A DNA stretch of 64,000 nt from Chlamydoabsidia padenii. Its lineage: Eukaryota > Mucoromycota > Mucoromycetes > Mucorales > Cunninghamellaceae. The stretch covers positions 620,001 to 684,000 of the forward strand of contig JAIWND010000011.1 of the NCBI GenBank assembly GCA_025330725.1, in the 5' to 3' direction. Under the pieces are notes generated by a model, which saw nothing but the letters and a program-made list of their open reading frames with translations, had not been told where the DNA came from and ran no database searches. Positions 37,361-46,317 of this stretch are shown in pieces (position 1 is the stretch's first letter; each line of letters starts with the position of its first letter). The position numbers were made by a program, and so were the translations under genes.

Positions 37361-37477
37361 AACAGGTAAAAGCCATCACAAGTTTGGACTGACCGACACA
37401 AGGGTCGTGGTACATTGGTTATTATGTAAAGTTTGTTGGAAATGGGCTATAATGTCTACATCACCACTTTAATCACT
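37361..37477 (+). repeat. Dispersed repeat family, copy A
   Basis: Core GACCGACACAAGGGTCGTGG, later ATGTAAAGTTTGTTGGAAAT. It faces copy B in inverted orientation, giving a ~260-bp long-inverted-repeat structure at 37361-37621. Confidence 0.6.
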
Positions 37478-37499
37478 AGCATCCGTTGACAATTGGAGC

Positions 37500-37621
37500 G
37501 CTAGAGCTCTACCGTCTCAATGGATAATGGGCCATGAGCATTGCTTAGCCTATTTACAACAAACTTTACATAGAACACCAAGCGCCAAGCCCCTTGTATG
37601 GAGCTGTACAGGCTTGCAGTC
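37500..37621 (-). repeat. Dispersed repeat family, copy B (inverted)
   Basis: The reverse complement reads CTCCATACAAGGGGCTTGG, then TATGTAAAGTTTGTTGTAAA, and ends near GGTAGAGCTCTAG. It shares the ATGTAAAGTTTGTTG core with copy A and the CTCCATACAAGGG and AGAGCTCT ends with copy C. Confidence 0.65.
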
Positions 37622-39221
37622 TTTATTTCTTTTTCTTTTTCTTTTTACCTCCCATGTCTAAAAAATGAGAGTATCATGTCTCACCTCGTTATCAAACCAA
37701 TGCCAATAAACTGAGTGTGTACTTTTATGATGTATTCTCAGAAAAAAGTCAAGCTTTCAGGCACTCATTTCAATCGAACCAAGTTTAAGGTCATATGTAC
37801 CTGTCATTCCTTTTGCATTGACAATGTCAAAAAAGCTTAACGTAAGTCTAGCTCTGTCTTTTTTGTTACTTATCATGCTAAAAGGGTGATAGGAGAAGAA
37901 AAGAAATGGGGAAAGTATTGTAGTAAAAGACTAGTTTCTCAATCAGAGGCTGTGTTTGTCAAACACGCTTCATGATAATGATATGTGATCCCAATGTCAT
38001 GTCGTTCAGTACCATTCATTCCTATCATATGTATGAGGCCATCAGACAATCAACTAACTAATACTTTTTCGCTTATTACAAAGGCCTATGTACACAAAGT
38101 GCTTGATATGATTTTTTTTTATTACATCCAGAGTCATTTATATATTATATCTACAGCTATGTCTATACTATAGTAAGAAAGAGGGAGGGGGACGATAAAA
38201 AGAGAGTCTAAATTATGTGAGTGAAGAAGGGATGAGAGATAAAGAATGTCAGAGACCGTCACCACTTTTGTTCATCGTCCAATCCAACCCAATGATAAAG
38301 AGTGAGCCGCTCGTTTCTTTCCTATTGTCTGATCATCTAATCCTACTGAATAAAGCCATATTTAGCTGATCATTTTACTTTTCCCAGATCTATCGAGGCG
38401 GAGTTTTGTTAAGACGTTCATGCAAAGTGGATGAGAGTTTTCATGATGAGACAGTTGATGATTTATACCCAGTTTGACCGTGCGCCCGGCCATAGGTGTC
38501 GATTCAGGTAAATAGATGATCAGTCGCCCAAGTTGTTGCTTACGTTTGCTGGTATTTGGGTCACCTATTCACCTAGACAGAAAGAAAAAGAGAGAGAAGA
38601 GAGAGAAGGACCCATTTTACAGCATCTCCTCTTTTATTTTATTTTTCCTGTTGTTTGATTGCTTTACCTTTTCCACTAGTTTGTCCATCGCCAGTACATA
38701 GCCCATACACAAGGAGTTAGTATGTATCAATTCTACCTAAACTTGAAGAAAGACGAAGAGAGAAGCAAAAGTATTAGCATGAAAGTCTTGATGAAGGGTG
38801 CAGACAGTTTCACATTACCATCCTCTTTCCCTCCGTCAGAGATTCATCGCCATTAGTAAAACATACCCCATTACCACAGAGTCAGTTGTTTCGTCACCCA
38901 TCGTGAGTTTCATATTTGTGCTAAAGTTGTGTATTCGTTGTAAGTGGTGGTAGTTAGCGAAAGTTGGCTTATAATCAGTAGTTTTTCAATCCATCGTCAA
39001 TGATACAGTACAGTCATAATACCATGTTAAAGGTGAGTAAATAAGAGGAAAAAGAGAAAGGAGGGAAGAAGAAGAAAGAAGAAGATTAAAGTGGCACGAC
39101 GCCTCTAAAAAACAAATCGTTTGTCCCTCTCTCTCCTTTATGTAGCTTTTAAACATCGCTATTTGAAAGTAAGGAAGTCAATTCGACCTTGTAAATAATA
39201 TTTTAAACTCACTCGACCTCA

Positions 39222-39273
39222 AGAGTAAGCGGGTTTTGAAATAAGTTTGGTCTTGTGTGTCAATTTTTCATTC
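39222..39273 (+). repeat. Direct repeat, left copy
   Basis: Begins AGAGTAAGCGGGTTTTGAAA and continues TAAGTTTGGTCTTGTGTGTC. The right copy lies at 39458-39508, 236 bp downstream. It embeds a CGGGTTTTGAA element-like sequence. Confidence 0.7.
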
Positions 39274-39308
39274 TGCAACTTTTTTTACAAAAGTCAGGTT
39301 AAACGATC

Positions 39309-39445
39309 TTGAGGCTATACTGCTCCATACAAGGGACTTGGTACAATGGCCACTATGTAAACTTTGTTGGATATAGGTTAAGGAATGTTCATGGCCACTT
39401 TTGTTATGAGCATCACTTGTCCATTAAGGCAGTAGAGCTCTCCCA
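39309..39445 (+). repeat. Dispersed repeat family, copy C
   Basis: CTCCATACAAGGGACTTGG, CACTATGTAAACTTTGTTGG and GGCAGTAGAGCTCTCCC align with copy B (reverse complement) over ~135 bp. It is flanked by the direct repeats. Confidence 0.65.
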
Positions 39446-39457
39446 AGATTCAAGGCG

Positions 39458-39508
39458 AGAGTAAGCGGGTTTTGAATTAAGTTTTGTGTTGTGTGTTAAT
39501 TTTCATTC
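39458..39508 (+). repeat. Direct repeat, right copy
   Basis: Begins AGAGTAAGCGGGTTTTGAAT and is about 85% identical by eye to the left copy at 39222-39273. Confidence 0.7.
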
Positions 39509-39662
39509 CTAATTTTATCACTTTAGACAAAGACTAGTGAAGGAACAAACAAGAATACAAGGGGAAGGGACTGCAAATACTAACCATTCTTCTTCTTTTA
39601 TGTGTCTCCAGTAAGAAAACCGAAACTAAACAAAGGTAAATATCAGCCAATGCATTCCCCTC

Positions 39663-39860
39663 TTGACGGATTCCACTCAGCAAATACAGCACTACCAACA
39701 CGAACTTGACAAAGTGGATGCAGCATTGGAGCAGGCAACACTGGAACACAGCAAAAGAGGAGACAACTATAATATACAACATCAACTTTACCTCTTACCT
39801 TCTTCAACGACGATTAATGTCACCTCTGTAAATGTCATTGGCCCGCCATCTATACTTTGA
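39663..39860 (+). pseudogene. Exon-like coiled-coil fragment, unassigned
   Basis: A 65-codon frame begins with a non-ATG codon just before a CACTCAG acceptor-like site (39680) and continues QIQHYQHELDKVDAALEQAT, an amphipathic helix-like stretch, to a stop at 39858-39860. A poly(A)-type AATAAA follows at 40030. It could be the last exon of a small gene or the remnant of one. I could not find a matching upstream exon with an ATG. Confidence 0.25.
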
Positions 39861-40736
39861 CCCATGTGCTTTTGTGCCGTTATTTACTTTTAGGTTTATC
39901 TATGCTTGTAAATGAACTCCTTTTTATTTGTAGTACTGTACCACTTACTATACATACCATCATTAGATTACTTTTTTTTACATCTTCCCCATATAATCTT
40001 CCCTTGCATATATCATACATATACTATCAATAAAATTTACTTTTTAACCATGTACTATCAACCAGCAAAAGCCATGATACAGTATTATATCATCACTATT
40101 AACATATTATAGAAATGGCATACATAATTTGAGTTGGGATTTGCACCAGAATGAATGCTTCTCGCTCAATCCATTATAAATATGTGAACCCCGCTTCCCA
40201 AGGATAATAGTATGTATATTGTGTGGTAATCCTATGCAGCATGATTCCTCTGATACCGAATGGACTGACTTGCGAGTGTCCAAAAAGGGAAATTCATGCA
40301 CCTACTTTTTCACTGAGATTCGTTTTTCGTGAAAGAATAAGACCGGAAATTGAATCGGCGGATGAAATCAAGTGATGAGTCAAAAAAGATGGGGTCAAGA
40401 CCATTTATCAAAAAGGAAACCCCCCACTATAAAGTTAAAAAAATGAGAGAATAGGCAAGTCAAACTGCTTGGCGTAACACCAAAACGCATTGACATTCTT
40501 TTGAAAAAGGCTTTTTCTATAGAACGGGGTTGATAAGTTTGCCCCAAAGGGTCCTTTTTCATCCGTGGTTTACAAACTCCGATAAATGACCAATAATGTT
40601 TTCGTCCCATCTTTTTGTTTTACCGTTTCTCTTTTCACTTTTTTTTCTCCCCAGGCTTGGTGAAACAATACCCTCCTTCTTATCCCCCATTACTTGACAC
40701 TTTAATCCTTACTTTACCAACTGATTAAATCATTAC

Positions 40737-40774
40737 ACACACACACACACACACACACACTTTCTCTCTCTCTC
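40737..40774 (+). repeat. (CA)n(CT)n microsatellite
   Basis: About twelve CA units followed by CT units, ending ~30 bp upstream of the second G-alpha start codon, so inside its probable 5' leader. Confidence 0.85.
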
Positions 40775-40802
40775 TTCTTCATCGATTGCTTTTTATCCGA
40801 CC

Positions 40803-42344
40803 ATGGGGAATTGTACAAGCTCGTCCACTCAAAAGAATGGTCCCACTAATCCTGATACAGCAACAAGCCGTTTGATAGATAGACAGATCCGTGCCGATGA
40901 AAAACGATTGAAAACTGAAGTCAAGCTACTTTTACTAGGTAATAAAAGGGAGGATGGGGACCGGAAAAAAAAGACAGTACTAATTAGTATGAAACTATTA
41001 TATAGGTGCGGGTGAATCGGGCAAGACAACGATCCTCAAACAAATGCGACTACTACATACAGCAGGATTTGATGCGGCAGAACGTGAAAGCTTCCGACTA
41101 CTTATCTTGAACAACATTACATCGACGGTACAAACAATCGTGGAGGCTATGGATAACTTGCAAATTGATTTCGAAGATAGGCAATTGGAGGTAGGGTAAC
41201 TGGATATATCTCTCTCTCTGTCTCTCTCCCTTTTTAACTTTGTATCCATAGGAATGTTTACACTTGTTTGATGATATACCGACTATAAAAAAAGGTGAAC
41301 CTTATCCTGCTGATTATTTGGTCCCTTTGAAACGAATGTGGGCAGATGAAGGTGTCCAATGTGCATGTCGACAAGGCAATACTTTTGCTTTACATGATAA
41401 TGTCAAATAGTAAGTCATGTTTATGTGGGAGGGAACAATGGATGAAAGTCACCAACTTTTTTTTATTTTATATTATATAAAGTTACTTTTCTCAATTAGA
41501 TCGTCTTTGGTCAACGGATTATGTTCCTACCGACCAAGATATCATTCGATGCAGGGCTAAAACGACAGGTATCGTGGAAACAGTCTTTCATCTGGGCCCA
41601 TTGACTTATAGGATGTTTGATGTCGGTGGTCAACGAAGCGAACGCAAGAAATGGTAAGTATATATATATACTTGTTAATGATTTGTACTAATACACATTC
41701 TTCTCAAAATAGGATTCATTGCTTTGAAAATGTCACTGCCATTCTGTTTGTGGTAGCCATTAGTGGGTACGATCAATGTTTAGTAGAAGATCGCGATTCG
41801 GTAAGTTTGGTATTACTAAAAAGGAAATAATGGAAACTTATACACTTCTCTCTCACTCTATATATATGTACGCTATAGAATCAAGTAAGTAAATGTATAC
41901 ATTCATGATATGGACTATCATCTAATAACTCTTTTTTTTTTTCAGATGCACGAAGCTCTCATGTTGTTTGATACCATTTGTAACTCACCTTGGTTTGTCA
42001 ATACATCTATGATTCTATTCCTCAACAAAATCGACATCTTCAAGGAAAAAATCAATGTCTCACCAGTATCACCCTGGTTCCCAGATTTTAAAGGTAAAAT
42101 GAAAAAAAAAAAAAGTTTAGGATCAAAAGGACTCATGTTTTTTTTTTCTTGATCAGGGGATAATCACGGATATGAACAAGCACGATCTTACTTTAAGAAA
42201 CGATTCCAACGACTCAACCAGAATACCGAAAAGCGTGTCTATACCCACTATACGGATGCAACTGATACGACCTTACTTAAACACGTCATGTTGGCGGTAT
42301 CGGATATCATTCTTAACGAAAATCTTAACACTTTAATGTTATAG
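40803..42344 (+). CDS. Heterotrimeric G protein alpha subunit (G-alpha 2), 359 aa, 8 exons
   Basis: A second G-alpha gene. Exons: 40803-40938, 41006-41190, 41252-41409, 41483-41653, 41713-41800, 41879-41884 (6 nt), 41946-42093 and 42157-42344; 1080 nt. MGNCTSS supplies Gly2/Cys4 lipidation. GTPase motifs are complete: [38 protein letters not shown] and TDATDT. The six-nucleotide exon encodes Asn-Gln and restores the conserved stretch before MHEALMLFD. The C-terminus NLNTLML differs from the Gi-like tail of G-alpha 1, so the two proteins probably read different receptors. Only intron 1 (inside the P-loop) is clearly shared in position with G-alpha 1. Confidence 0.94.
41879..41884 (+). other. 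6-nt microexon (Asn-Gln) of G-alpha 2
   Basis: CTATAG|AATCAA|GTAAGT, with full consensus borders on both sides. Without it the protein would lack two residues present at this place in G-alpha 1 (Asn-Arg) and in the family. Confidence 0.75.
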
Positions 42345-42843
42345 TCCCTTCCATACTTGTTGTATATATGATTATTACAGGTCATCCCCCCCTCTTGATA
42401 TAGTTTATTGTCACTTTCTCTTTATTGCTTTTTTTTGGATATCTACACTCTGTAATAACACTAATAACACTAATAATAAAAACCTATTACCCATCCTTTA
42501 ATTTGTCTCTATTTTTTTTTTTTTTTTGTACTGGTGGCGGGGTTTCAATCAACTCCGATCAATGCAAAAGAATCCAGTTATGATAGCGCCTTTTATAAAT
42601 TGATATGGTTTTCATTGTCCAATGTCAGATCATGTGAAGAGTAAGTATTTTGTTTTATTACTTGATTGTACTGACCTTGTATTTCACCCCTTGATGCAAT
42701 GAGTATTTCGATTTTTTGATTGTTTATAAATTGGTGTTTTAAAAAAAGCTTTATTTTCATTACGGGATTTAAAAAAATGACGAGTTTGAGATATCTATTC
42801 AAATTGTTTATTACATATATGATCTATTACTACATTGATAACA
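42345..42843. other. Convergent 3' region G-alpha 2 / acetylesterase
   Basis: Holds an exact CGGGATTTAAA at 42763-42773, two-mismatch CGGGGTTTCAA at 42538-42548, and poly(T) runs. No gene seen. Confidence 0.5.
42763..42773 (+). promoter_or_regulatory. CGGGATTTRAA element in a convergent intergene
   Basis: Exact CGGGATTTAAA followed by an A run. It is not upstream of a recognised start codon. Confidence 0.35.
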
Positions 42844-44115
42844 TCAAGTCACCACAATAGAAAGAGGACCGAATGCCAATGCCGCCACGTTATTACTTGT
42901 CGTTATCAGATTACATTGAGGGTTGCGACCATAACCATACCACAAGACATATCGCCCCTCGTCCCGAGTCAGTTGCTGGTACCCCTTTTCAGTGAGATAA
43001 AGATCAATGTAGCCATCCTTGTTGATCCTGACCGAGTAAATAATATCCATCTGTGCGTGTTGATGCGTATCGTGAATGGAAAACCCTGTGATGTTAGAGT
43101 GGACCTGGTTCCCATCAATGGGTTGATTCAGTGCCAGTCGCAAGAGATGAACTGCCAGTTTGCTGCTGCTGCTGCCATAGGGACTATGTAGCATGGTGGT
43201 TTGAGTACCGTAGAGTGGTGGTATGTCCTTGTGTTGTATCAACCCCACTGCCGCCTCCGCCAACCGTCGTCCGATGTTTCGTAATCCATTGGCTGATAAA
43301 TGTATAAAGTCATCCATATCCGCATCCAAAGTCGATACTATCGCCAGTGGTAAAGAGTGGTGGTGTTGACAAAACACATCCAGTTGGGCCTTGCGTACCA
43401 TATTCCATGCCTGATCCATATCATTATCGTCCGTCACCATTCTACCGATTTGGCAGTACACAAGCAACGTATCTTGACCGAGTTGTTTGATCCATCGTGT
43501 CCATGCGTCCTTGTATTGTTGAGCCAAGACCAGATCAACAGCATCAGATTCACCTTGGTACCATAACACCCCAGTGATGTGACCACCTACTAATTGAATC
43601 TTGTCCAGCATTACATTATAGAGATCCTCTGTCCATTGTTGAATCGTCACACCGCCATGAGCACATGGAATAAACCCTACAGGGACACCCACTTGTTGGC
43701 TGTAATGGTCGGCAAAACTGGGGGCAAGTGAGGTACCACGGATAAAAGCCAGAGATGGATCGCGGACGGTAGGATCGGGTAAACAATGATGAATGGCGCG
43801 AGGACTGGAAGCAAGTTGATGAATGGGTTGTTCTAGTGGGCCCCATGTTTCATTCGATCGAAACACAGCCGCCTTGTTGTTCTTGTCGTTCGTATCGTCA
43901 AAGAAGCCATACCCACGCATATTACTTTGTCCTGCTAATACCCAGAGATCACCTACAAACACATTATAAGCACCGTCAATGGTATAAGGTCCCCCTACTT
44001 TGAGTTCAACCAGTTGTCCTTGATTGTTTTTTACCCATGCTGTATTCGTATCCCGTTGTCGCTGAAGCAATTGGTAATCTTTCACATTCACATAAACATG
44101 TCGTTGGAAGGACAT
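42844..44115 (-). CDS. Sialate O-acetylesterase (SASA)-domain carbohydrate esterase, 423 aa
   Basis: A single-exon gene. The SASA/SGNH-type hydrolase motifs are clear: LWVLAGQSNMRGYGF with the nucleophile Ser in GQSN, PCAHGGVTIQQW, TGVLWYQGESDA (block with the conserved Gln/Glu), and DFIHLSANGLRNIGRRLAEA carrying a catalytic His. Family members remove acetyl groups from sugars or polysaccharides. No signal peptide is visible at the N-terminus (MSFQRHVYVNVKDYQLLQRQ), so the protein is probably intracellular unless the true start lies upstream. The C-terminal ~130 residues are strand-rich. Because fungi generally lack sialic acid, the substrate is more likely another acetylated glycan; this is inference. 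Confidence 0.87.
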   Translation of the reverse strand: MSFQRHVYVNVKDYQLLQRQRDTNTAWVKNNQGQLVELKVGGPYTIDGAYNVFVGDLWVLAGQSNMRGYGFFDDTNDKNNKAAVFRSNETWGPLEQPIHQLASSPRAIHHCLPDPTVRDPSLAFIRGTSLAPSFADHYSQQVGVPVGFIPCAHGGVTIQQWTEDLYNVMLDKIQLVGGHITGVLWYQGESDAVDLVLAQQYKDAWTRWIKQLGQDTLLVYCQIGRMVTDDNDMDQAWNMVRKAQLDVFCQHHHSLPLAIVSTLDADMDDFIHLSANGLRNIGRRLAEAAVGLIQHKDIPPLYGTQTTMLHSPYGSSSSKLAVHLLRLALNQPIDGNQVHSNITGFSIHDTHQHAQMDIIYSVRINKDGYIDLYLTEKGYQQLTRDEGRYVLWYGYGRNPQCNLITTSNNVAALAFGPLSIVVT

Positions 44116-44401
44116 AATTGCAAATATAAAAAAAAGGCAAAAAAAAAAAAATAATAATCCCCCCCTATGCCGGTACTATTTTAAACCCCCGCACTTGTTC
44201 TCTGGGGACGAGGTCCCACATCATCCCACCCTAAACTGGTAGTACTAGACTGTAATAGTCTTTTTTTTATTGATGGTAATATTAAGAGACAAGATAACTA
44301 CAGTATTTCCACGGCTACTTGTCGCCGAGGTGAATATATAAGCAAAAGCAATGTACAGGGCATATATATAAATGTATGTGTGTGTGTTTTGGCAGACTTA
44401 C

Positions 44402-44720
44402 CCAGCTGAGATGCTCCGCACAGGTAAAGTTCCACTGACAGAGATGGCATCCAGCATTGTCAACTTGACGATAGGAGCCATACCACCCACGCAACTGAAT
44501 AAAAAAAAAAGATCAATAACGTAAAGCAACAGTAAAGGGTGATCGTTCCTAGCCCCCCCTTTTTTTTTTCCTTACCCAATGAGTCTCATAATCAATATAG
44601 CAAGTCCAGCGAATTTCGTCATTGCCAAAAATCACGTCGAGAAGTTACACCATCTTGACCATCGTATTACAAACCAGGAGCCGCTTGATAAATAATCACT
44701 CGTGTAGCCGGTTACATGCA
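44402..44720 (-). pseudogene. Decayed or partial Trp/Cys-rich gene remnant
   Basis: On the minus strand, 44576-44638 reads FGNDEIRWTCYIDYETHW and ends in a GTAAGG donor. An 81-nt intron with a TTATTCAG acceptor follows, then 44402-44494 reads LRGWYGSYRQVDNAGCHLCQ and WNFTCAEHLSW in the same phase, ending in GTAAGT. Upstream sequence (44639-44720) is protein-like (VTGYTSDYLSSGSWF) but runs into a stop in a different frame. No ATG or terminal exon was found. The family is not recognised. Confidence 0.35.
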
Positions 44721-44791
44721 AGTGGAATAATAATAAAAAGAAAGCAGTCAGTAAGATAAAGAAGAAGAGTATATGTTTTGAGCCACCTGGA

Positions 44792-44903
44792 AACCCGTTT
44801 CCAAGATTTCCAACTGTTGAAGTTTTCCATCATAGGGACAGTATCATGAGCTTTCGGTTTGACTTTTTTAAATAAAAATCAAAGCGTACTAATCCCAAGC
44901 ATT
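44792..44903 (+). repeat. Tandem duplication, unit 1
   Basis: Begins AACCCGTTTCCAAGATTTCC and ends ACTAATCCCAAGCATT. It is nearly identical to unit 2, with a period of 127 bp. Confidence 0.85.
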
Positions 44904-44918
44904 CCAGATACAGAAGAG

Positions 44919-45029
44919 AACCCGTTTCCAAGATTTCCAACTGTTAAAGTTTTTCATCATAGGGACAATATCATGAGCTTTCGGTCTGACTTTTATGAAT
45001 AAAAGACAAAACGTACTAATCCCAAGCAT
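44919..45029 (+). repeat. Tandem duplication, unit 2
   Basis: Begins AACCCGTTTCCAAGATTTCC and differs from unit 1 at about ten positions. It ends ACTAATCCCAAGCAT. Confidence 0.85.
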
Positions 45030-45515
45030 CTCTCAAGCTACTCAAACCATATTCTATCGAAAGAGGCGAGAATGGGACTTTGTGCGCCTTTTTTATTTAC
45101 CTCCAGTCCGAGTGCGCGCCTGGTAAAATTTGGAGTTTCAAGTTCCGCAAAAGCAATGCAGGCATAGGATTCATAACCACCTCTTTATTAATCGCGACTT
45201 GATCCACAACCGACGAAAAAAAGAAACAGTTTATTTTGTCCACCGATGTTCAGTGGTGTATTAACAATCCCCTTCATATAGTACCCAATTATTTTACTTT
45301 AGTTTGTATAATTGGTAGTAGTGACTTTTTTTTTACAAGGCCAAAAGACATATGAATAAAATTATGATTTGTTTTTTATTATGATGGTCATATATATATA
45401 TATAGGTAGGTAGGTAGGTAGTACGATGTTGGGTAACTTTATATAAACACATAATATAGTAGCAAGACGGGGGGTTTTTTGCCCCTGATTTTTTTTTTCC
45501 AAATCAAGGTTTCAC

Positions 45516-46227
45516 CTAAGCACAAAGAGCCATCACCAAACCAGACACAAACAACAAACCAGCAGAGGCAGGGGATCCGTTGGACAAGGTACCAGCACTG
45601 GCGGTGGTGGAAGCAGAGCTTGAAGGAGATGATCCGGAAGCAGAAGGAGAGATGGCCGATGAGAGTGCAGAGACGCCACTAGAAAGAGCAGAAGAGACAG
45701 CAGCAGAAGCACTGGAGGATGCAGCACTGGAAACAGCGGAAGCACTGGAAGCAGCAGAAGAAACAGCACTGGAAACAGGCAAACCAGAAGAAGCAGGGTT
45801 ACCGGAGGACGAGGCACCGGAAGCGCTGTTGGATACAGGTAGACCAGAAGAAGCAGGGTTGCCAGAAGCAGTAGTAGATGATCCACCGGTTTGAGTGGCA
45901 CCAGTGGCTTGAGCTGAAGTAGGCTCATCTGTCTTGGACGCACCGCCTTGACCGGGCCAGCTGGCTTGAATACAGTTATTATAACAGCTGGTATCACTAC
46001 CACACTTGGACACACAACCATTGGTGTTGGTCACTGATTCCAACAAAAAAAGACAAGTTAGTTCACGGGAAAAAAATCACCCATGGTATGGTCAATGACT
46101 TACCACATTCCCTGATACAATCGGTATCATTAGCATCACAATGACAACCTTGAATGTTGACTTCTTGAGCCAAAACAGAGGAAGCTGTCAAACCAATAGC
46201 CAAGCATAAAACAGTGGAGAATTTCAT
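45516..46227 (-). CDS. Secreted Cys8, Ser/Ala-rich, probably GPI-anchored wall protein, 213 aa
   Basis: Exons 46104-46227 and 45516-46033 give 642 nt. A signal peptide (MKFSTVLCLAIGLTASSVLA) is followed by an eight-cysteine module with spacing C-x-C-x6-C-x3-C-x6-C-x3-C-x5-C-x3-C. A Ser/Ala/Gly/Thr-rich stalk of ~140 residues then contains two GNPASSGLPVS repeats. The hydrophobic C-terminus (AGLLFVSGLVMALCA) after small residues fits a GPI signal. The single intron lies right after the fourth Cys in phase 1. The gene at 52960 has the same spacing and the same intron position, so the two are paralogues. The spacing differs from canonical CFEM domains. A cell-wall structural role is inferred. 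Confidence 0.83.
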
Positions 46228-46306
46228 AATATAGTTGTATTAGGGATTAAAAAGAAAAAGAAAGAGGGTGTATCTCTAGTTTCTGAAAATGCTTTATAAC
46301 TATATT

Positions 46307-46317
46307 TTCAAATTCCG
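46307..46317 (-). promoter_or_regulatory. CGGGATTTRAA-like element (one mismatch)
   Basis: TTCAAATTCCG on +, 80 bp upstream of the Cys8 wall-protein start. Confidence 0.4.

Larger units (their letters stand above)
36960..40802. other. 3.8-kb gene-poor interval with repeats
   Basis: The longest gene-free stretch in the window. It holds three copies of the dispersed repeat (37361-37477 +, 37500-37621 -, 39309-39445 +), a ~51-bp direct repeat pair around the third copy, and an exon-like coiled-coil frame ending at 39860. Short frames in 38.3-39.0 kb have acceptor/donor-like borders but shift frame. A (CA)n(CT)n microsatellite precedes the second G-alpha gene. No confident gene was found. Confidence 0.5.
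44116..45515. other. 1.4-kb intergenic region with gene remnant and tandem duplication
   Basis: Contains the TTTTAAACCCCCG element-like copy near 44180, the Trp/Cys-rich remnant (44402-44720), a ~112-bp tandem duplication (44792-45029), and (TA)n and (TAGG)n tracts near 45390-45420. Confidence 0.5.

Noticed and set aside
37361..37621. DNA transposon with transposase
   Set aside because: The inverted-repeat structure has no coding capacity between its arms. At best it is a non-autonomous element.
38390..38520. Exon-like segment with CCCAG acceptor and GTAAAT donor
   Set aside because: All three frames are interrupted or need a shift in the middle, so it is not called as an exon.
45580..45894. 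Long acidic frame antisense to the Ser/Ala-rich gene
   Set aside because: It is a shadow of the Ser/Ala codon repeats on the other strand. The minus-strand frame has a signal peptide, an intron and a paralogue.
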